Positions 1 to 10,028 of a stretch of DNA of 64,000 nt are shown here, one piece after another. The stretch covers positions 1-64,000 of the forward strand of contig JASUSA010000008.1 of the NCBI GenBank assembly GCA_030446305.1, written 5' to 3'. The position numbers and the translations under genes were made by a program. The DNA comes from Clostridiales bacterium. GTDB lineage: Bacteria > Bacillota > Clostridia > Peptostreptococcales > Acidaminobacteraceae. The first letter of the stretch is position 1. The number at the start of each line of letters is the position of its first letter. A model generated the notes under the pieces. The model had not been told where the DNA came from, ran no database searches, and worked only from the letters and a program-made list of their open reading frames with translations.

Positions 1-812
1 GAGCGCCATGCCAGTGCCGCTTGAATCGTCAGTGGCGTCTCCAGTGAAATAGATGCAATTTCATCAATGCCCTCAGCGAGTGATTGAAGCACAAAGGCCA
101 CGCCGGCGCCCTGCGCCACAAGCCCTAAAATCGTACTGATTTGATTGGATGAAAAGAGAATATGTGGTTCATAGCCACTTTCTTGACATAAATCCAAAAT
201 ACGCTTACGCATAAATGTCTGTTCATTCAGCAGAATAAACGATTCATTTCTCAGTTCAGAAAAGGACAGGCTTTGATGTTGAGACAACGGATGAACCTTT
301 GACAGACACACCTTCACTTCATGCGTGGTAATCGGCAAAATGCTCAGTTGTGGTGCGTCGCCGATAACCATGATAACACCGACGTCTAAATCATCTTGAA
401 TCAGCCGTCGCTTGATCTCAAGCGTCCCCTCTTCGATAATCGAAAGCTCAATACCGGGGAAATCGCGATGAAATTCACTAAAAATCGGTGGAAAAAGATA
501 GGCGCCCAGCATTGGGGGCACACCGATTCGAATATGTCCTTTATGCATGTTTAAATAATCTTTCATCTCCTCAGCAAGGTCATCGTACTGCTCAAGCAGT
601 GCATCAACGCGTTTTAAAAAAATTTCTCCCTCATAGGTAAGCGTCAACGGTTTGCGCGATCGATCGAAGAGTTCAAGCGACAATGTCTGTTCCAGCTTCT
701 TAATTGAAAGCGAAAGTGCGGGTTGTGCAACATGCAGTTGTTCTGACGCTTTTGTAATATTCCCGATGTGTGCAACTCTCTGAAAATATTTTAACTGTTT
801 AATTTCCATCAT
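1..812 (-). CDS. LysR-family transcriptional regulator (C-terminus truncated by window edge)
   Basis: Reverse-strand translation from ATG near 809/812 (RBS GGGAGGG): MEIKQLKYFQRVAHIGNITKASEQLHVAQPALSLSIKKLEQTL..., a LysR wHTH; divergent from the AEC gene. Confidence 0.9.
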   Translation of the reverse strand, partial: MMEIKQLKYFQRVAHIGNITKASEQLHVAQPALSLSIKKLEQTLSLELFDRSRKPLTLTYEGEIFLKRVDALLEQYDDLAEEMKDYLNMHKGHIRIGVPPMLGAYLFPPIFSEFHRDFPGIELSIIEEGTLEIKRRLIQDDLDVGVIMVIGDAPQLSILPITTHEVKVCLSKVHPLSQHQSLSFSELRNESFILLNEQTFMRKRILDLCQESGYEPHILFSSNQISTILGLVAQGAGVAFVLQSLAEGIDEIASISLETPLTIQAALAWR

Positions 813-1044
813 CACCCTCCCCGTTTCTTAATAGGTGCTCTTCAATTGCCACAAGACCTTTATTGATAAGAAAATGCTGCAAGTGAAAGCTTAAAATGCC
901 TCTTATAAATTTTGTAACCTCTCTATTATTAATATTTTTAATAATAACATATGTTATTGATATTTGTAATTAATAATCGCTTGCGATATATTATAATTGT
1001 CAATTACCGAACACTCATCATGGCACGCTATTTGGAGGAAAACG

Positions 1045-1962
1045 ATGAATTTTATACAAATATTTTTGGAAATTCTCGTACTCGTTATCTATATTGGCAT
1101 TGGCTATTTTGCAAAAAAGAAGCAATTCATTACAGAAGCCGGTTCTCGGGATATGAGTAAAATCGTTGTCAACATTGCCATGCCGCTCTTAGTTATTTCA
1201 TCAATGAATATCGCTTACGATCCACGTTACTTGCGGAATATGCTGATCATGGCTGTTTTATCGCTTGTTTATTTCTTTTTTTCAAGCCTTGCAACAAAAA
1301 AATTATCGTCATTTTACGCTGATGGCCGCGGCAATCACCGTGAACTCAGGTATTGCATGATTTTCGGAAATGCCGTATTTCTTGGCTATCCGCTCAGCCT
1401 AGCTCTTTTTGGCAGTGAAGGTGTTCTCTACGCCTCCGTCTACGTTGCCATTCAAAATATTTTTCAGTGGACCGTTGGCGTCCAGAATTACGCTACCAGC
1501 CAAAGTGCTTCGGAAAGACTAAAACACCTGATTAACCCCGGCTTGATTGCCATCTTAATTGGTCTGATACTCTTTTTCTTTCGTATTGAAACGCCTGCTT
1601 ATTTTCTTAAAATAGCGAAGGGAATTGGTGCAATATCCGTGCCGCTTGCCCTTATGGTCGTTGGTTCGCAACTCGACCTCGGTCACATGAGAGAAGCGTT
1701 GCGAAATCGAGGCATCATGCTCAGCGTTTTTACAAAATGTCTGGTTTTTCCTGCAATTTTTCTAACACTGCTCATGCTAACGCCAATTGACAGCACGCTG
1801 AAGTCCATTTTGACAATTGAAATAGCTGCACCCGTTCAAGCATCTGCTGCATTGTTTGCCCGAAACTTTGGCGGCGATGTCTTAACAGCGGCAAAGTGCG
1901 TCGCTTTGTCCACATCGATAGCCATCTTGTCCATCCCGTTCTTCCTCATTATGATCGCTTAG
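1045..1962 (+). CDS. AEC (auxin efflux carrier) family transporter
   Basis: MNFIQIFLEILVLVIYIGIGYFAKKKQFITEAGSRDMSKIVVNIAMPLLVISSM...; RBS TTTGGAGGA 5' of ATG 1045; multi-TM AEC pattern. Confidence 0.88.
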   Translation: MNFIQIFLEILVLVIYIGIGYFAKKKQFITEAGSRDMSKIVVNIAMPLLVISSMNIAYDPRYLRNMLIMAVLSLVYFFFSSLATKKLSSFYADGRGNHRELRYCMIFGNAVFLGYPLSLALFGSEGVLYASVYVAIQNIFQWTVGVQNYATSQSASERLKHLINPGLIAILIGLILFFFRIETPAYFLKIAKGIGAISVPLALMVVGSQLDLGHMREALRNRGIMLSVFTKCLVFPAIFLTLLMLTPIDSTLKSILTIEIAAPVQASAALFARNFGGDVLTAAKCVALSTSIAILSIPFFLIMIA

Positions 1963-2047
1963 TGGGCATTGCATCCTATTGACATTGCTGAACATACTGA
2001 TACGAATACTGAGCAGATTTAAACAACCATTTCATACGCCATAATAT

Positions 2048-2111
2048 CCCCCTGCCTTTGCGCTAGCCGAGAACTTACCCCTCTCTGCAAAGGTGGCGGG
2101 TTTATTTTTTT
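2048..2111 (+). terminator. Intrinsic terminator downstream of the AEC gene
   Basis: CCTTTGC...GCAAAGG stem with long loop followed by TTTATTTTTTT. Confidence 0.55.
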
Positions 2112-2189
2112 GCAAATTGGTCGTTTGCATCTGAAAGAAAATGTTTTATACTCTAATTGGTTGGTACCACTTGTGCTAAGGAGGCCATT

Positions 2190-3704
2190 ATGCATATAAC
2201 GCTCAACAAGCAGCTAAACGCACCGCTTTATCAGCAAATAAAAAACCAGATTATTCGCCTCATTTTATCCGGCTCACTATCTGCCGGCGATGTCCTCCCG
2301 TCTGAAAGGCAGTTGGCTGAACAACTCGGCATTAACCGCAGCACCGTTAACAAAGCATATTGGGAACTTAAATCAGAGGGCTTTATCGATGCGCAAATGG
2401 GTTCCGGTACGGTTGTGACATCACAGTTTTCAAGGTCAGCTGAAAGTTCAGATGCCTATGTCCCCCCAATGCCTTGGGCACAAATCATGATACAGCCCTA
2501 CCAATTGTCGGGTAATACAATTATCAAAACTGCACTTGAAGCCATTGGTGAACCTGATACGATTTCCTTTGCCGGCGGTTTTGCCGGCGATGATGTCATC
2601 CCGATTGATCTTGTAAGAACATTGATGCCCAAGTGTCTGGATACCTACGGCAGTCAACTCCTGCATCCGACGCCTTTACTTGGATTGAGTTCACTGCGAA
2701 GTGCACTTTGCAAGCAGGGAATGCTCAAAGGCATACAAGCCGGAATTCAGCAGTGTATGATAACATCCGGCGCACAACAGGCCATTTCGTATCTCACATC
2801 CCTCTTTATTTCGCCAGGGGATATGATCTTTACAGCAGCACCGAGCTATGTCGGCGCAATCGAAATCTTTAAAGCGCACGGCGCCAAAGTGGTTGGCGTA
2901 CCAGCAGACCAATTTGGCATGGATACGGATATTCTTGAAAACTATTTGATTCGCTATCGGCCAAAACTCATTTATCTCAATCCAAACTTTCAAAACCCAA
3001 CGGGTACCTATCTGCCCCTTGAAAGGCGTAAAAAGCTATTGGATTTAGCCTATTTGTATCAAATTCCCGTAATAGAAGACGACCCTTATTCAGAAATTTA
3101 TTTCGACAGTATTGATGTCCCGCTGTTAAAAGCAATGGATCGCCATCAGTATGTGATTTACATTGGTACTTTTTCAAAACTGCTCTTTATGGGGGGGCGG
3201 CTTGGTTGGATCTTTGGCGCCGAAGAAGTCATTCAAAGACTGAGCTTCATGAAACAGGTAACCGATCTTCACGCCAACACACTGCACCAGTACCTCGTAT
3301 TGGAAGCATTGCAATCTGGCATGCTTTCAAAGCATTTGATGCAATTTCGCGCACAGGTTAAAGCAAAACAAGATGTGATGGTCGATGCGCTTAATGCCTA
3401 CCACATTGCCGATATGTCTTTTAAAGTGCCTGATGGCGGTTTTTACCTATGGCTTAAATTGCCGCCCCGATTAAATGCACACAGCTTTTTCGAAGCCTGC
3501 AAAACATTAAAAGTGGCCGTCATGCCCGGCGATCCATTTTTCCCACAAGCAACAGCTGAGCATACGTATGTCAGAATAAACTATACGTATCCTGCTATAT
3601 CTGATATTCACGAAGGTGTACGGCGTATCGCGAAGGCTATTGAAATTGCAACCGTCGCCACACAGCATCAAAAGAGCGAAACCTATACGGACTTGATATT
3701 ATGA
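2190..3704 (+). CDS. MocR/GabR-type regulator (GntR wHTH fused to class I aminotransferase fold)
   Basis: N-terminal PLYQQIKNQIIRLILSGSLSAGDVLPSERQLAEQLGINRSTVNKAYWEL (GntR); C-terminal NPNFQNPTGTYLP and GTFSKLLFMGGRLGWI; RBS AAGGAGG before ATG 2190. Confidence 0.92.
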   Translation: MHITLNKQLNAPLYQQIKNQIIRLILSGSLSAGDVLPSERQLAEQLGINRSTVNKAYWELKSEGFIDAQMGSGTVVTSQFSRSAESSDAYVPPMPWAQIMIQPYQLSGNTIIKTALEAIGEPDTISFAGGFAGDDVIPIDLVRTLMPKCLDTYGSQLLHPTPLLGLSSLRSALCKQGMLKGIQAGIQQCMITSGAQQAISYLTSLFISPGDMIFTAAPSYVGAIEIFKAHGAKVVGVPADQFGMDTDILENYLIRYRPKLIYLNPNFQNPTGTYLPLERRKKLLDLAYLYQIPVIEDDPYSEIYFDSIDVPLLKAMDRHQYVIYIGTFSKLLFMGGRLGWIFGAEEVIQRLSFMKQVTDLHANTLHQYLVLEALQSGMLSKHLMQFRAQVKAKQDVMVDALNAYHIADMSFKVPDGGFYLWLKLPPRLNAHSFFEACKTLKVAVMPGDPFFPQATAEHTYVRINYTYPAISDIHEGVRRIAKAIEIATVATQHQKSETYTDLIL

Positions 3705-3784
3705 CAGTACTTGTCATGCTATAAATCACTTTATATTCAATTAGAAAGGAGCATCATAATGCGACGGCATTATGAAAATGGGTT

Positions 3785-4966
3785 ATGTATCAAAAATTTT
3801 ATTCGAATGTTGCCGCTGAGGCAAAGGGTTCAGATGTCAGAAGATTGCTTAAATATGCGACAATGGAAGATTTTATTTCCTTTGCAGGCGGTCTGCCTTC
3901 AAAAGACGCCTTCCCAATGGAAGCCATTGAGCGCGCAACACAAAAGGCCATTGAGCTTTATGGCTATCAAAATTTTCAGTATGGTGCAACAGAAGGCGTC
4001 CCTGCACTCCGCCAAGAGATTGTCAAAATAATGGCTGACCGCGAACTGACAGTTGCTGATGATGAACTCCTTATCACGACGGGCTCTCAACAGGCACTGG
4101 ACATCTGTGCGAAAGCTTTTATTGACAAAGGGGATTATATTATTTGCGAAAGCCCTACTTACCTAGCTGCCATCAACGCCTTCAAGGCATACCAGCCAAA
4201 CTTTCTGGATGCACCAATGGATGATGAAGGCATTATTCCGGAAGCTGTGGAAGACTATCTAAAAAATTACAAAGTCAAATTTATGTATGTCATTCCCGAT
4301 TTCCAAAACCCAACTGGCCGATCACTGAGCCAGGAACGCCGCAAAAAACTTGTGGCGATTGCCAACCAATATGATGTCCTTATTATCGAGGACAGCCCTT
4401 ATGCTGAATTAAGCTTTGACGGCAAACCAGAAAAACCGCTAAAAGCTTATGATACAGAAGACCGCGTCATCTATTTAAGTACTTTTTCCAAGATTGTATG
4501 TCCAGGCCTTCGTCTGGGCTGGGTTGCCGCACCTGCCAAATTGGCGGAGAAAATTTCCCTGTTAAAACAAGCGACAGACCTTCATACCAATCAATTTGCT
4601 CAATATATTGTCGCGACTTATCTGCAGGATAACGACATCAATGCACAAATCGATCGCATTCGCGATATTTATCGTGTCAAACGCGATGCAATGCTGAACG
4701 CCATTGAAGCTTATTTCCCTGAAGGCGTTTATTATTCAAAACCTACAGGGGGTATGTTTATCTGGGCTGAATTGCCTGAACATATTGAGACGAGACCGCT
4801 TTCTGACGAAGCGCTTGAATACCGCATTGGATTTGTTCCCGGCGATGCCTTCTATCCAAACGGCGGTTTCAACAATGGCATGCGCATCAACTTCTCAAAC
4901 GCTTCCATCGAAGAAATCGAAACAGGCATTAAACGCCTTGGCGATCTCATCAAGACTAAACTCTAA
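3785..4966 (+). CDS. PLP-dependent class I/II aminotransferase (2-aminoadipate transaminase-like)
   Basis: FAGGLPSKDAFP, PDFQNPTGRSLSQERR, LSTFSKIVCPGLRLGWV; paralogous to the MocR C-terminal domain just upstream. Confidence 0.9.
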   Translation: MYQKFYSNVAAEAKGSDVRRLLKYATMEDFISFAGGLPSKDAFPMEAIERATQKAIELYGYQNFQYGATEGVPALRQEIVKIMADRELTVADDELLITTGSQQALDICAKAFIDKGDYIICESPTYLAAINAFKAYQPNFLDAPMDDEGIIPEAVEDYLKNYKVKFMYVIPDFQNPTGRSLSQERRKKLVAIANQYDVLIIEDSPYAELSFDGKPEKPLKAYDTEDRVIYLSTFSKIVCPGLRLGWVAAPAKLAEKISLLKQATDLHTNQFAQYIVATYLQDNDINAQIDRIRDIYRVKRDAMLNAIEAYFPEGVYYSKPTGGMFIWAELPEHIETRPLSDEALEYRIGFVPGDAFYPNGGFNNGMRINFSNASIEEIETGIKRLGDLIKTKL

Positions 4967-5016
4967 TCCGTAGTCACACAGGTGATATGATAAACTCAGT
5001 ATAAACGTCAATGTTG

Positions 5017-5055
5017 AAAATCCCGCAGATCCATAGCGTTATGCGGGATTTTTTT
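5017..5055 (+). terminator. Intrinsic terminator
   Basis: AAAATCCCGCA...TGCGGGATTTTTTT. Confidence 0.9.
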
Positions 5056-5247
5056 GCATATTATTCCCTGCACTTTGTCGCTGTAATTGCATCACGGCTG
5101 TGTCCCCACCCTTTTTTCTGTCTATGCTACACTGCCGTATCGCTTTATTGGCTGTGTCGCTTTATTGCTCTTTATTGATTAACGGGCAACAGCAACCGAA
5201 CAGCAGTGTTTTAAAATAAAAACAACTGAATATTTATCAAATAGTCC

Positions 5248-5276
5248 TTGACAATCTAGGTACAGATTCTTATAAT
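5248..5276 (+). promoter_or_regulatory. Consensus sigma-A promoter of the T-box ABC operon
   Basis: TTGACA (5248-5253), 17 bp spacer, TATAAT (5271-5276). Confidence 0.9.
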
Positions 5277-5282
5277 AACACT

Positions 5283-5531
5283 AACAAACCAATGATGCGG
5301 AGATAAAACCATAATAAGCGTCTAAAGCGAGCAGGGGATGGTGGAAGCCTTGTGAAAATGCTGTATGGTAAATGGACCGTTGAGGGCGCGGTGAAAGGCA
5401 ACGAGTAGCTTAGACGTACGCTGGCGTTAACAGCAGGGAATGTGTTGGCATTTTCGAAATTGTTTTATAACAATACTTTGGGTGGCATAGCAGATAACAT
5501 CTGTCCTAACGTTAGGATAGGTGTTTTTTTA
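5283..5531 (+). ncRNA. T-box riboswitch (tRNA-responsive leader)
   Basis: Stem I signature GCGTCTAAAGCGAGCAGGGGATGGTGGAAGCC...AAATGGACC...GTGAAAGGCAACGAGTAGCTTAGACG; antiterminator TTGGG-TGGCATA-GCAGAT/ATCTGT-CCTAA competing with terminator AACATCTGTCCTAAC/GTTAGGATAGGTGTTTTTTT. Confidence 0.9.
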
Positions 5532-5596
5532 TTTGTCGCCAATGCAGCGCATCTCTCAATTTCTACACGATTTATATTAGAAAAAAAGGAGAGACT

Positions 5597-6670
5597 ATGA
5601 TGATGACTCAAAAAAACACAAAAACGCTTATAAAAAAATTTGGTATTTTAGCACTGATACTGACATTGGCAATCAGTATGCTCGCAGGCTGTGCTGGTAA
5701 AACGGAAGAGCCGGCTGCAGCGGAAACCAATCCTTCAGAACAAACCCAAGCAACAACACAAGAAGAAAGTACCGTATCATCCGATCCATATGTCATCGCA
5801 ATTATTCAGCCAATGGATCACCCTTCTCTTAATGAGATCAGAGATACCATCGTCTCAGAGCTTTCTGCACTTAGCCTTGACGATCAGATAGAAATCAAAC
5901 TCGAAAACGCAAACGGAGACGGCAGCATGTTGCCAACCATTATGCAAAACCTTTTGGCAGAAAATGTCGATATGCTCGTTCCTATTGCAACCCCAACAGC
6001 ACAAGCGGCCATGGCTGCCACAGACAGTGTACCAATCGTGTTCTCAGCAGTCAGCAACCCTGTTGAAGCAGGCGTCGTCACTGCTTTTGATCAGACAACC
6101 GGCAATATCACAGGCGTTTCTAACGCAATCGCAATTGAAGACATATTTGCACTTGCAAAAATCTTAACACCAGATGCTAAGACATTCGGATTTGTCTATA
6201 ATACAAGCGAAGTTAACTCTGCAACCGGTATTGAACGCGCAAAAGCATACTGTGATGCAAATGATCTCAGTTATAAAGAAGCGACGATTACCGGTACTGC
6301 CGATATTCAGCAGGCCGTGTCATCCTTAATTGGTGAAGTCGATGCACTCTTTACGCCAAATGACAACACCGTCGCATCTGCAATGGCAACGTATATGCAA
6401 GCTGCTATGTCTGGCAGTTTACCAACCTATGTCGGTGCAGACTCTATGGTTAAAGACGGCGCCTTTGCTACCGTGGGCATCGACTACACAGTACTTGGCC
6501 GTCAGACGGCTCAAATGATTGCGAGAATCATTGGTGGCGAAACCATTGCAGAAAATCATGTTGAACAAATCAGCGAATATTCAAAAATGATCAATATAGG
6601 CACTGCCAATGCACTTGGTTTGGAAATTCCTGAAGACACATTAAAAGATTTCCTGATCTTCGGTGAATAA
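5597..6670 (+). CDS. ABC transporter substrate-binding lipoprotein, DUF534/TrpX family
   Basis: Lipobox LAGCAGK; YVIAIIQPMDHPSLNEIRDTIVSEL, VPIVFSAVSNPVEAGVV...NITGVSNAI typical of ABC_sub_bind (PF04392); RBS AAAAGGAGAG. Confidence 0.9.
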   Translation: MMMTQKNTKTLIKKFGILALILTLAISMLAGCAGKTEEPAAAETNPSEQTQATTQEESTVSSDPYVIAIIQPMDHPSLNEIRDTIVSELSALSLDDQIEIKLENANGDGSMLPTIMQNLLAENVDMLVPIATPTAQAAMAATDSVPIVFSAVSNPVEAGVVTAFDQTTGNITGVSNAIAIEDIFALAKILTPDAKTFGFVYNTSEVNSATGIERAKAYCDANDLSYKEATITGTADIQQAVSSLIGEVDALFTPNDNTVASAMATYMQAAMSGSLPTYVGADSMVKDGAFATVGIDYTVLGRQTAQMIARIIGGETIAENHVEQISEYSKMINIGTANALGLEIPEDTLKDFLIFGE

Positions 6671-6904
6671 TACGGTCGAGATCTCAACGCAGATGAATAA
6701 ATAGCCAATAACAGATGGCCGCCAGCGGCCGTCTGTTTATTTAACAAATAAGAAAATTTGAACGTTTAAGAATTTTTGAAGATGGTTCAACTGCGAAAAT
6801 TCGATAGTGAAAATCGGTTTGGGGCATCGGCACGATGACACAAATCTTATTTTATAAAAGTAAGAAAATTTGAACATTCTCCATATACACGAAAGAGGCA
6901 TCCC

Positions 6905-7858
6905 ATGATTTTATTGGTTGGCTCATTGCAACTCGGTTTTCTGTACGCAGTTATGGCAATGGGCATCTACATTTCATTTCGAATACTCAATACACCGGAT
7001 TTAACCGTTGATGGCAGTTTTTCACTTGGTATGGCCTGTGCTGCCGTTTTAACTGCGGCAGGGCATCCACTACTCGCACTGGCCGCTACCCTTATTGTTG
7101 GCGCTATTGCAGGCACTGCAACGGGACTCCTTCAGACAAAACTGCTAATCCACCCCATCTTATCGGGCATTCTCGTTATGACAAGTTTATATACCGTCAA
7201 TCTTGCAATCATGGGCGGACGTTCCAATCTCTCAGTGGCGGGAAAAGCAACTTATTTTACCATGCTAAAAGACGCTTTTGGCAGCAATATGGCTGTCGCC
7301 ACGATTTTTGCCATCATCCCGGCTTTGATGCTGCTCATTGTCATTCCCGTTTTTTTTAAAACGAGGCTCGGCCTTGCCATTCGCGCTACTGGAGACAACG
7401 AAGAAATGGTGCGGGCGTCCTCTATCAATTCAAACTTAACAAAATGTATTGGTCTTGCCATTGCCAATGCTTGTGTCGCACTATCCGGTGGCTTGATTAG
7501 TCAATATCAGATGTTTTCAGATGTATCCTCCGGCAGCGGCATGGTCATTATTGGTCTTGCGTCTGTCATCATTGGCGAAACACTCTTTGGCAAAAGAGGG
7601 GTTACGATCGGCATTGCCTCCGCAATGATCGGTTCCGTTATTTACAGAATCATCGTCGCATTTGCGCTGAAAGTTGATCTCTTCCCTTCATACGCGTTAA
7701 AACTCATTTCAGCAGTGATTGTCGTCATTGCCCTCTCAGGGCCATCTGTACAGCAATCCTATCACCAAATGAAAATCAGAAGGGAGGTCAGACGCCACGC
7801 AAAACGCGAAGCGTCAACATCATATGCTGAAGCTCATGAATGTAAACAAGACCTTTAA
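6905..7858 (+). CDS. ABC transporter permease (TrpY-like)
   Basis: MGIYISFRILNTPDLTVDGSFSLG, GLAIRATGDNEEMVRASSIN; hydrophobic permease downstream of a DUF534 SBP. Confidence 0.88.
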   Translation: MILLVGSLQLGFLYAVMAMGIYISFRILNTPDLTVDGSFSLGMACAAVLTAAGHPLLALAATLIVGAIAGTATGLLQTKLLIHPILSGILVMTSLYTVNLAIMGGRSNLSVAGKATYFTMLKDAFGSNMAVATIFAIIPALMLLIVIPVFFKTRLGLAIRATGDNEEMVRASSINSNLTKCIGLAIANACVALSGGLISQYQMFSDVSSGSGMVIIGLASVIIGETLFGKRGVTIGIASAMIGSVIYRIIVAFALKVDLFPSYALKLISAVIVVIALSGPSVQQSYHQMKIRREVRRHAKREASTSYAEAHECKQDL

Positions 7859-8618
7859 CAAGGGCACCATTAACGAACGCAACGCATTAGATCATATTGA
7901 ACTCCATGTAAACCCAGGTGATTTCATAACCATTATCGGATCAAACGGTGCAGGAAAATCAACACTGTTTAACGCTATCTGCGGACAATTTCTCGTTGAT
8001 TCAGGGCAAATCATGCTCGACAACAGAAATATCACAGCTTTCTCTGACCATCAGCGCGCTTTTGAAATCGGACGTTTAATGCAAGACCCCATGAAAGGCA
8101 CTGCGCCAAACATGACCATTGAAGAAAATTTAGCCCTCGCGTTTACGCGCAAGGCAAAACGCGGTCTTTTTGCCTTAAACAAATCTGATCGCACAAAGTT
8201 TCGTGAAATCTTAAGCCAACTCGAATTAGGTCTTGAAGATCGTATGAAAACAAAGGTTGGTCAACTCTCAGGCGGACAGCGCCAGGCGGTCACATTGATT
8301 ATGTGTACCATCGCCGAACCAAAGCTACTGCTTTTAGATGAACATACAGCAGCCCTCGATCCTGAAACGGCAAAAAAAATATTGGCGATTACCGAGAAAA
8401 TCATCGAGCGAGATCACCTAACAGCCATGATGATTACCCACGATATCCACGCCGCACTTCAGCTTGGCAATCGTACAATCATGATGGATGACGGCCAGAT
8501 TATCCTCGATGTTGCAGGCGAAGCTCGCAGTGCACTGACAATGGACGAATTGCTGTCCTTCTATTCAAAAGAACGCAAAAAACAGCTTGCGAATGATCGC
8601 ATGCTGTTCACATCATAA
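7824..8618 (+). CDS. ABC transporter ATP-binding protein (TrpZ-like)
   Basis: Walker A GSNGAGKST, signature LSGGQRQ, Walker B LLLLDEHTA; start overlaps permease 3' end by 35 nt. Confidence 0.93.
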   Translation: MLKLMNVNKTFNKGTINERNALDHIELHVNPGDFITIIGSNGAGKSTLFNAICGQFLVDSGQIMLDNRNITAFSDHQRAFEIGRLMQDPMKGTAPNMTIEENLALAFTRKAKRGLFALNKSDRTKFREILSQLELGLEDRMKTKVGQLSGGQRQAVTLIMCTIAEPKLLLLDEHTAALDPETAKKILAITEKIIERDHLTAMMITHDIHAALQLGNRTIMMDDGQIILDVAGEARSALTMDELLSFYSKERKKQLANDRMLFTS

Positions 8619-8753
8619 ATCGTATTCGTCATATACAGCCGGCATACAAGCATTCTATGCGATGTTTAAAATCAGCTTCATTGACCTAACCTTTTAACAA
8701 ACCGCTAACGACAACCCTTTCTATATATTCATTATTGGCGTCATCATACGTCA

Positions 8754-8796
8754 AAACCCCGGTACATCACGCTCGTGGTATACCGGGGTCTTATTT
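8754..8796 (+). terminator. Intrinsic terminator after the ABC operon
   Basis: CCCCGGTA...TACCGGGG followed by TCTTATTT. Confidence 0.75.
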
Positions 8797-8800
8797 CATT

Positions 8801-8869
8801 TTTGATTATTTTAGTTTGATTATTTTAGTTTGATTATTTTAGTTTGATTATTTTAGTTTGATTATTTCA
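8801..8869. repeat. Tandem repeat, 14-bp unit TTTGATTATTTTAG, about 4.9 copies
   Basis: Direct reading: four identical copies plus a partial fifth. Confidence 0.97.
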
Positions 8870-9066
8870 TTTTTTAACTGATTTTTCGAATCAACAGGCT
8901 AAAGGTTTCTCTAAAGACTGTGTTTAAGACTATGTCAAAGATTGATTTGAAGATTGTTTTTGAAGATTGTGCTTTAAAATCATTTTAAAACGATCTTTTA
9001 AGATCGTTGAGGCAATTGCATCATTTAGATTTAACCTTTTGCTGCATTCCAATCATCGCATAAGTG

Positions 9067-10014
9067 TTATATCGATTGCGCCATTTTATTGTGTTTCAGA
9101 ACAATTTCACATGACCGATCAAAACTTTCTTGTTCAGCTTCCGTTAACGGCATTTCAATAATTTCCATGACACCCTTTCTGCCAATGATTGCAGGGACAC
9201 CAATATGCAGATCACTGTGGCCGTATTCGCCATGAAGACGAGCCGATACAGGCATTACAGCATGTGAATCATGCACAATGGCACGCACGACATTTGCCAA
9301 CACAGTACCGATTCCAAATTCTGTCGATCCCTTGCCAATGACGATTTCCATCCCAATCATATGCGTGCGATTTAAGATCGCCGCTTCATCAAGTGCGGTA
9401 TAGCGCGCACCTTTCATTGCACGCAGCGCCTGACCGCCAATTCGGACTGTTGAAAATGGGATCATACTCGAATCGCCATGCTCGCCAAGCACATAGCAGT
9501 CGATGCTTCGTGAATCAATATCGAGCGCTTCTTTGAAGGCGCGCTTGCACCTTGCCGTATCAAGTGCCGTCCCTGTACTAAACACGCTAGCAGAATCCCA
9601 GCCCAGAGAACGGTACATAAAATCTGCAATGACATCCGCTGGATTTGAAATACACACAAGCGGTCCATTAAACTGTGTTGCTTTTAGTTTTGGCGCGATA
9701 TCCTGCATACATACAATCGAATCACCTAATGTATCCAGCCGCGTCTGTCCCTCTTTCCTCGGTACGCCTGCCGCAAGAACGACAACATCCGCATCATCGC
9801 AGTCTTTGTAATTTCCTGACCGCACCTTGACGGGATGCGGCATAAAAATACCTGCATCTGCAATATCTGCCGCCTGAGCCGCTGCCTTTTCAGTCTCTAC
9901 ATCAATATAAACGATTTCATCAACATCGCCATACTGCATAAGACTATAACCGCAATGCGATCCTACATGGCCTGCCCCAATTATTACAATTTTAAATTGT
10001 TTCACGTTTGTCAC
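9067..10014 (-). CDS. L-lactate/malate dehydrogenase superfamily protein (possibly L-2-hydroxyisocaproate dehydrogenase-like)
   Basis: KIVIIGAGHVGSHCGYSLMQYGDVDEIVYIDVE Rossmann motif; VLGEHGDSSMIPFS active-site region; apparent GTG start. Confidence 0.87.
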   Translation of the reverse strand: MTNVKQFKIVIIGAGHVGSHCGYSLMQYGDVDEIVYIDVETEKAAAQAADIADAGIFMPHPVKVRSGNYKDCDDADVVVLAAGVPRKEGQTRLDTLGDSIVCMQDIAPKLKATQFNGPLVCISNPADVIADFMYRSLGWDSASVFSTGTALDTARCKRAFKEALDIDSRSIDCYVLGEHGDSSMIPFSTVRIGGQALRAMKGARYTALDEAAILNRTHMIGMEIVIGKGSTEFGIGTVLANVVRAIVHDSHAVMPVSARLHGEYGHSDLHIGVPAIIGRKGVMEIIEMPLTEAEQESFDRSCEIVLKHNKMAQSI

Positions 10015-10028
10015 TCCCGTATCCGCTT

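Noticed and set aside
3711-4031. 106-aa ORF overlapping the start of the aminotransferase
   Set aside because: Out of frame with the conserved enzyme; the good SD near 3745 is noted as a start-site question rather than a separate gene.
6712-6745. Hairpin AGATGGCCGCCAGCGGCCGTCTG between SBP and permease genes as a true terminator
   Set aside because: Followed by only a weak T-tract; may instead stabilise the upstream SBP mRNA or attenuate transcription, so not listed as a terminator.
8801-8869. Possible CRISPR-like array from regularly repeated sequence
   Set aside because: 14-bp units are directly adjacent with no unique spacers, and there are no cas genes in the window; this is a minisatellite.
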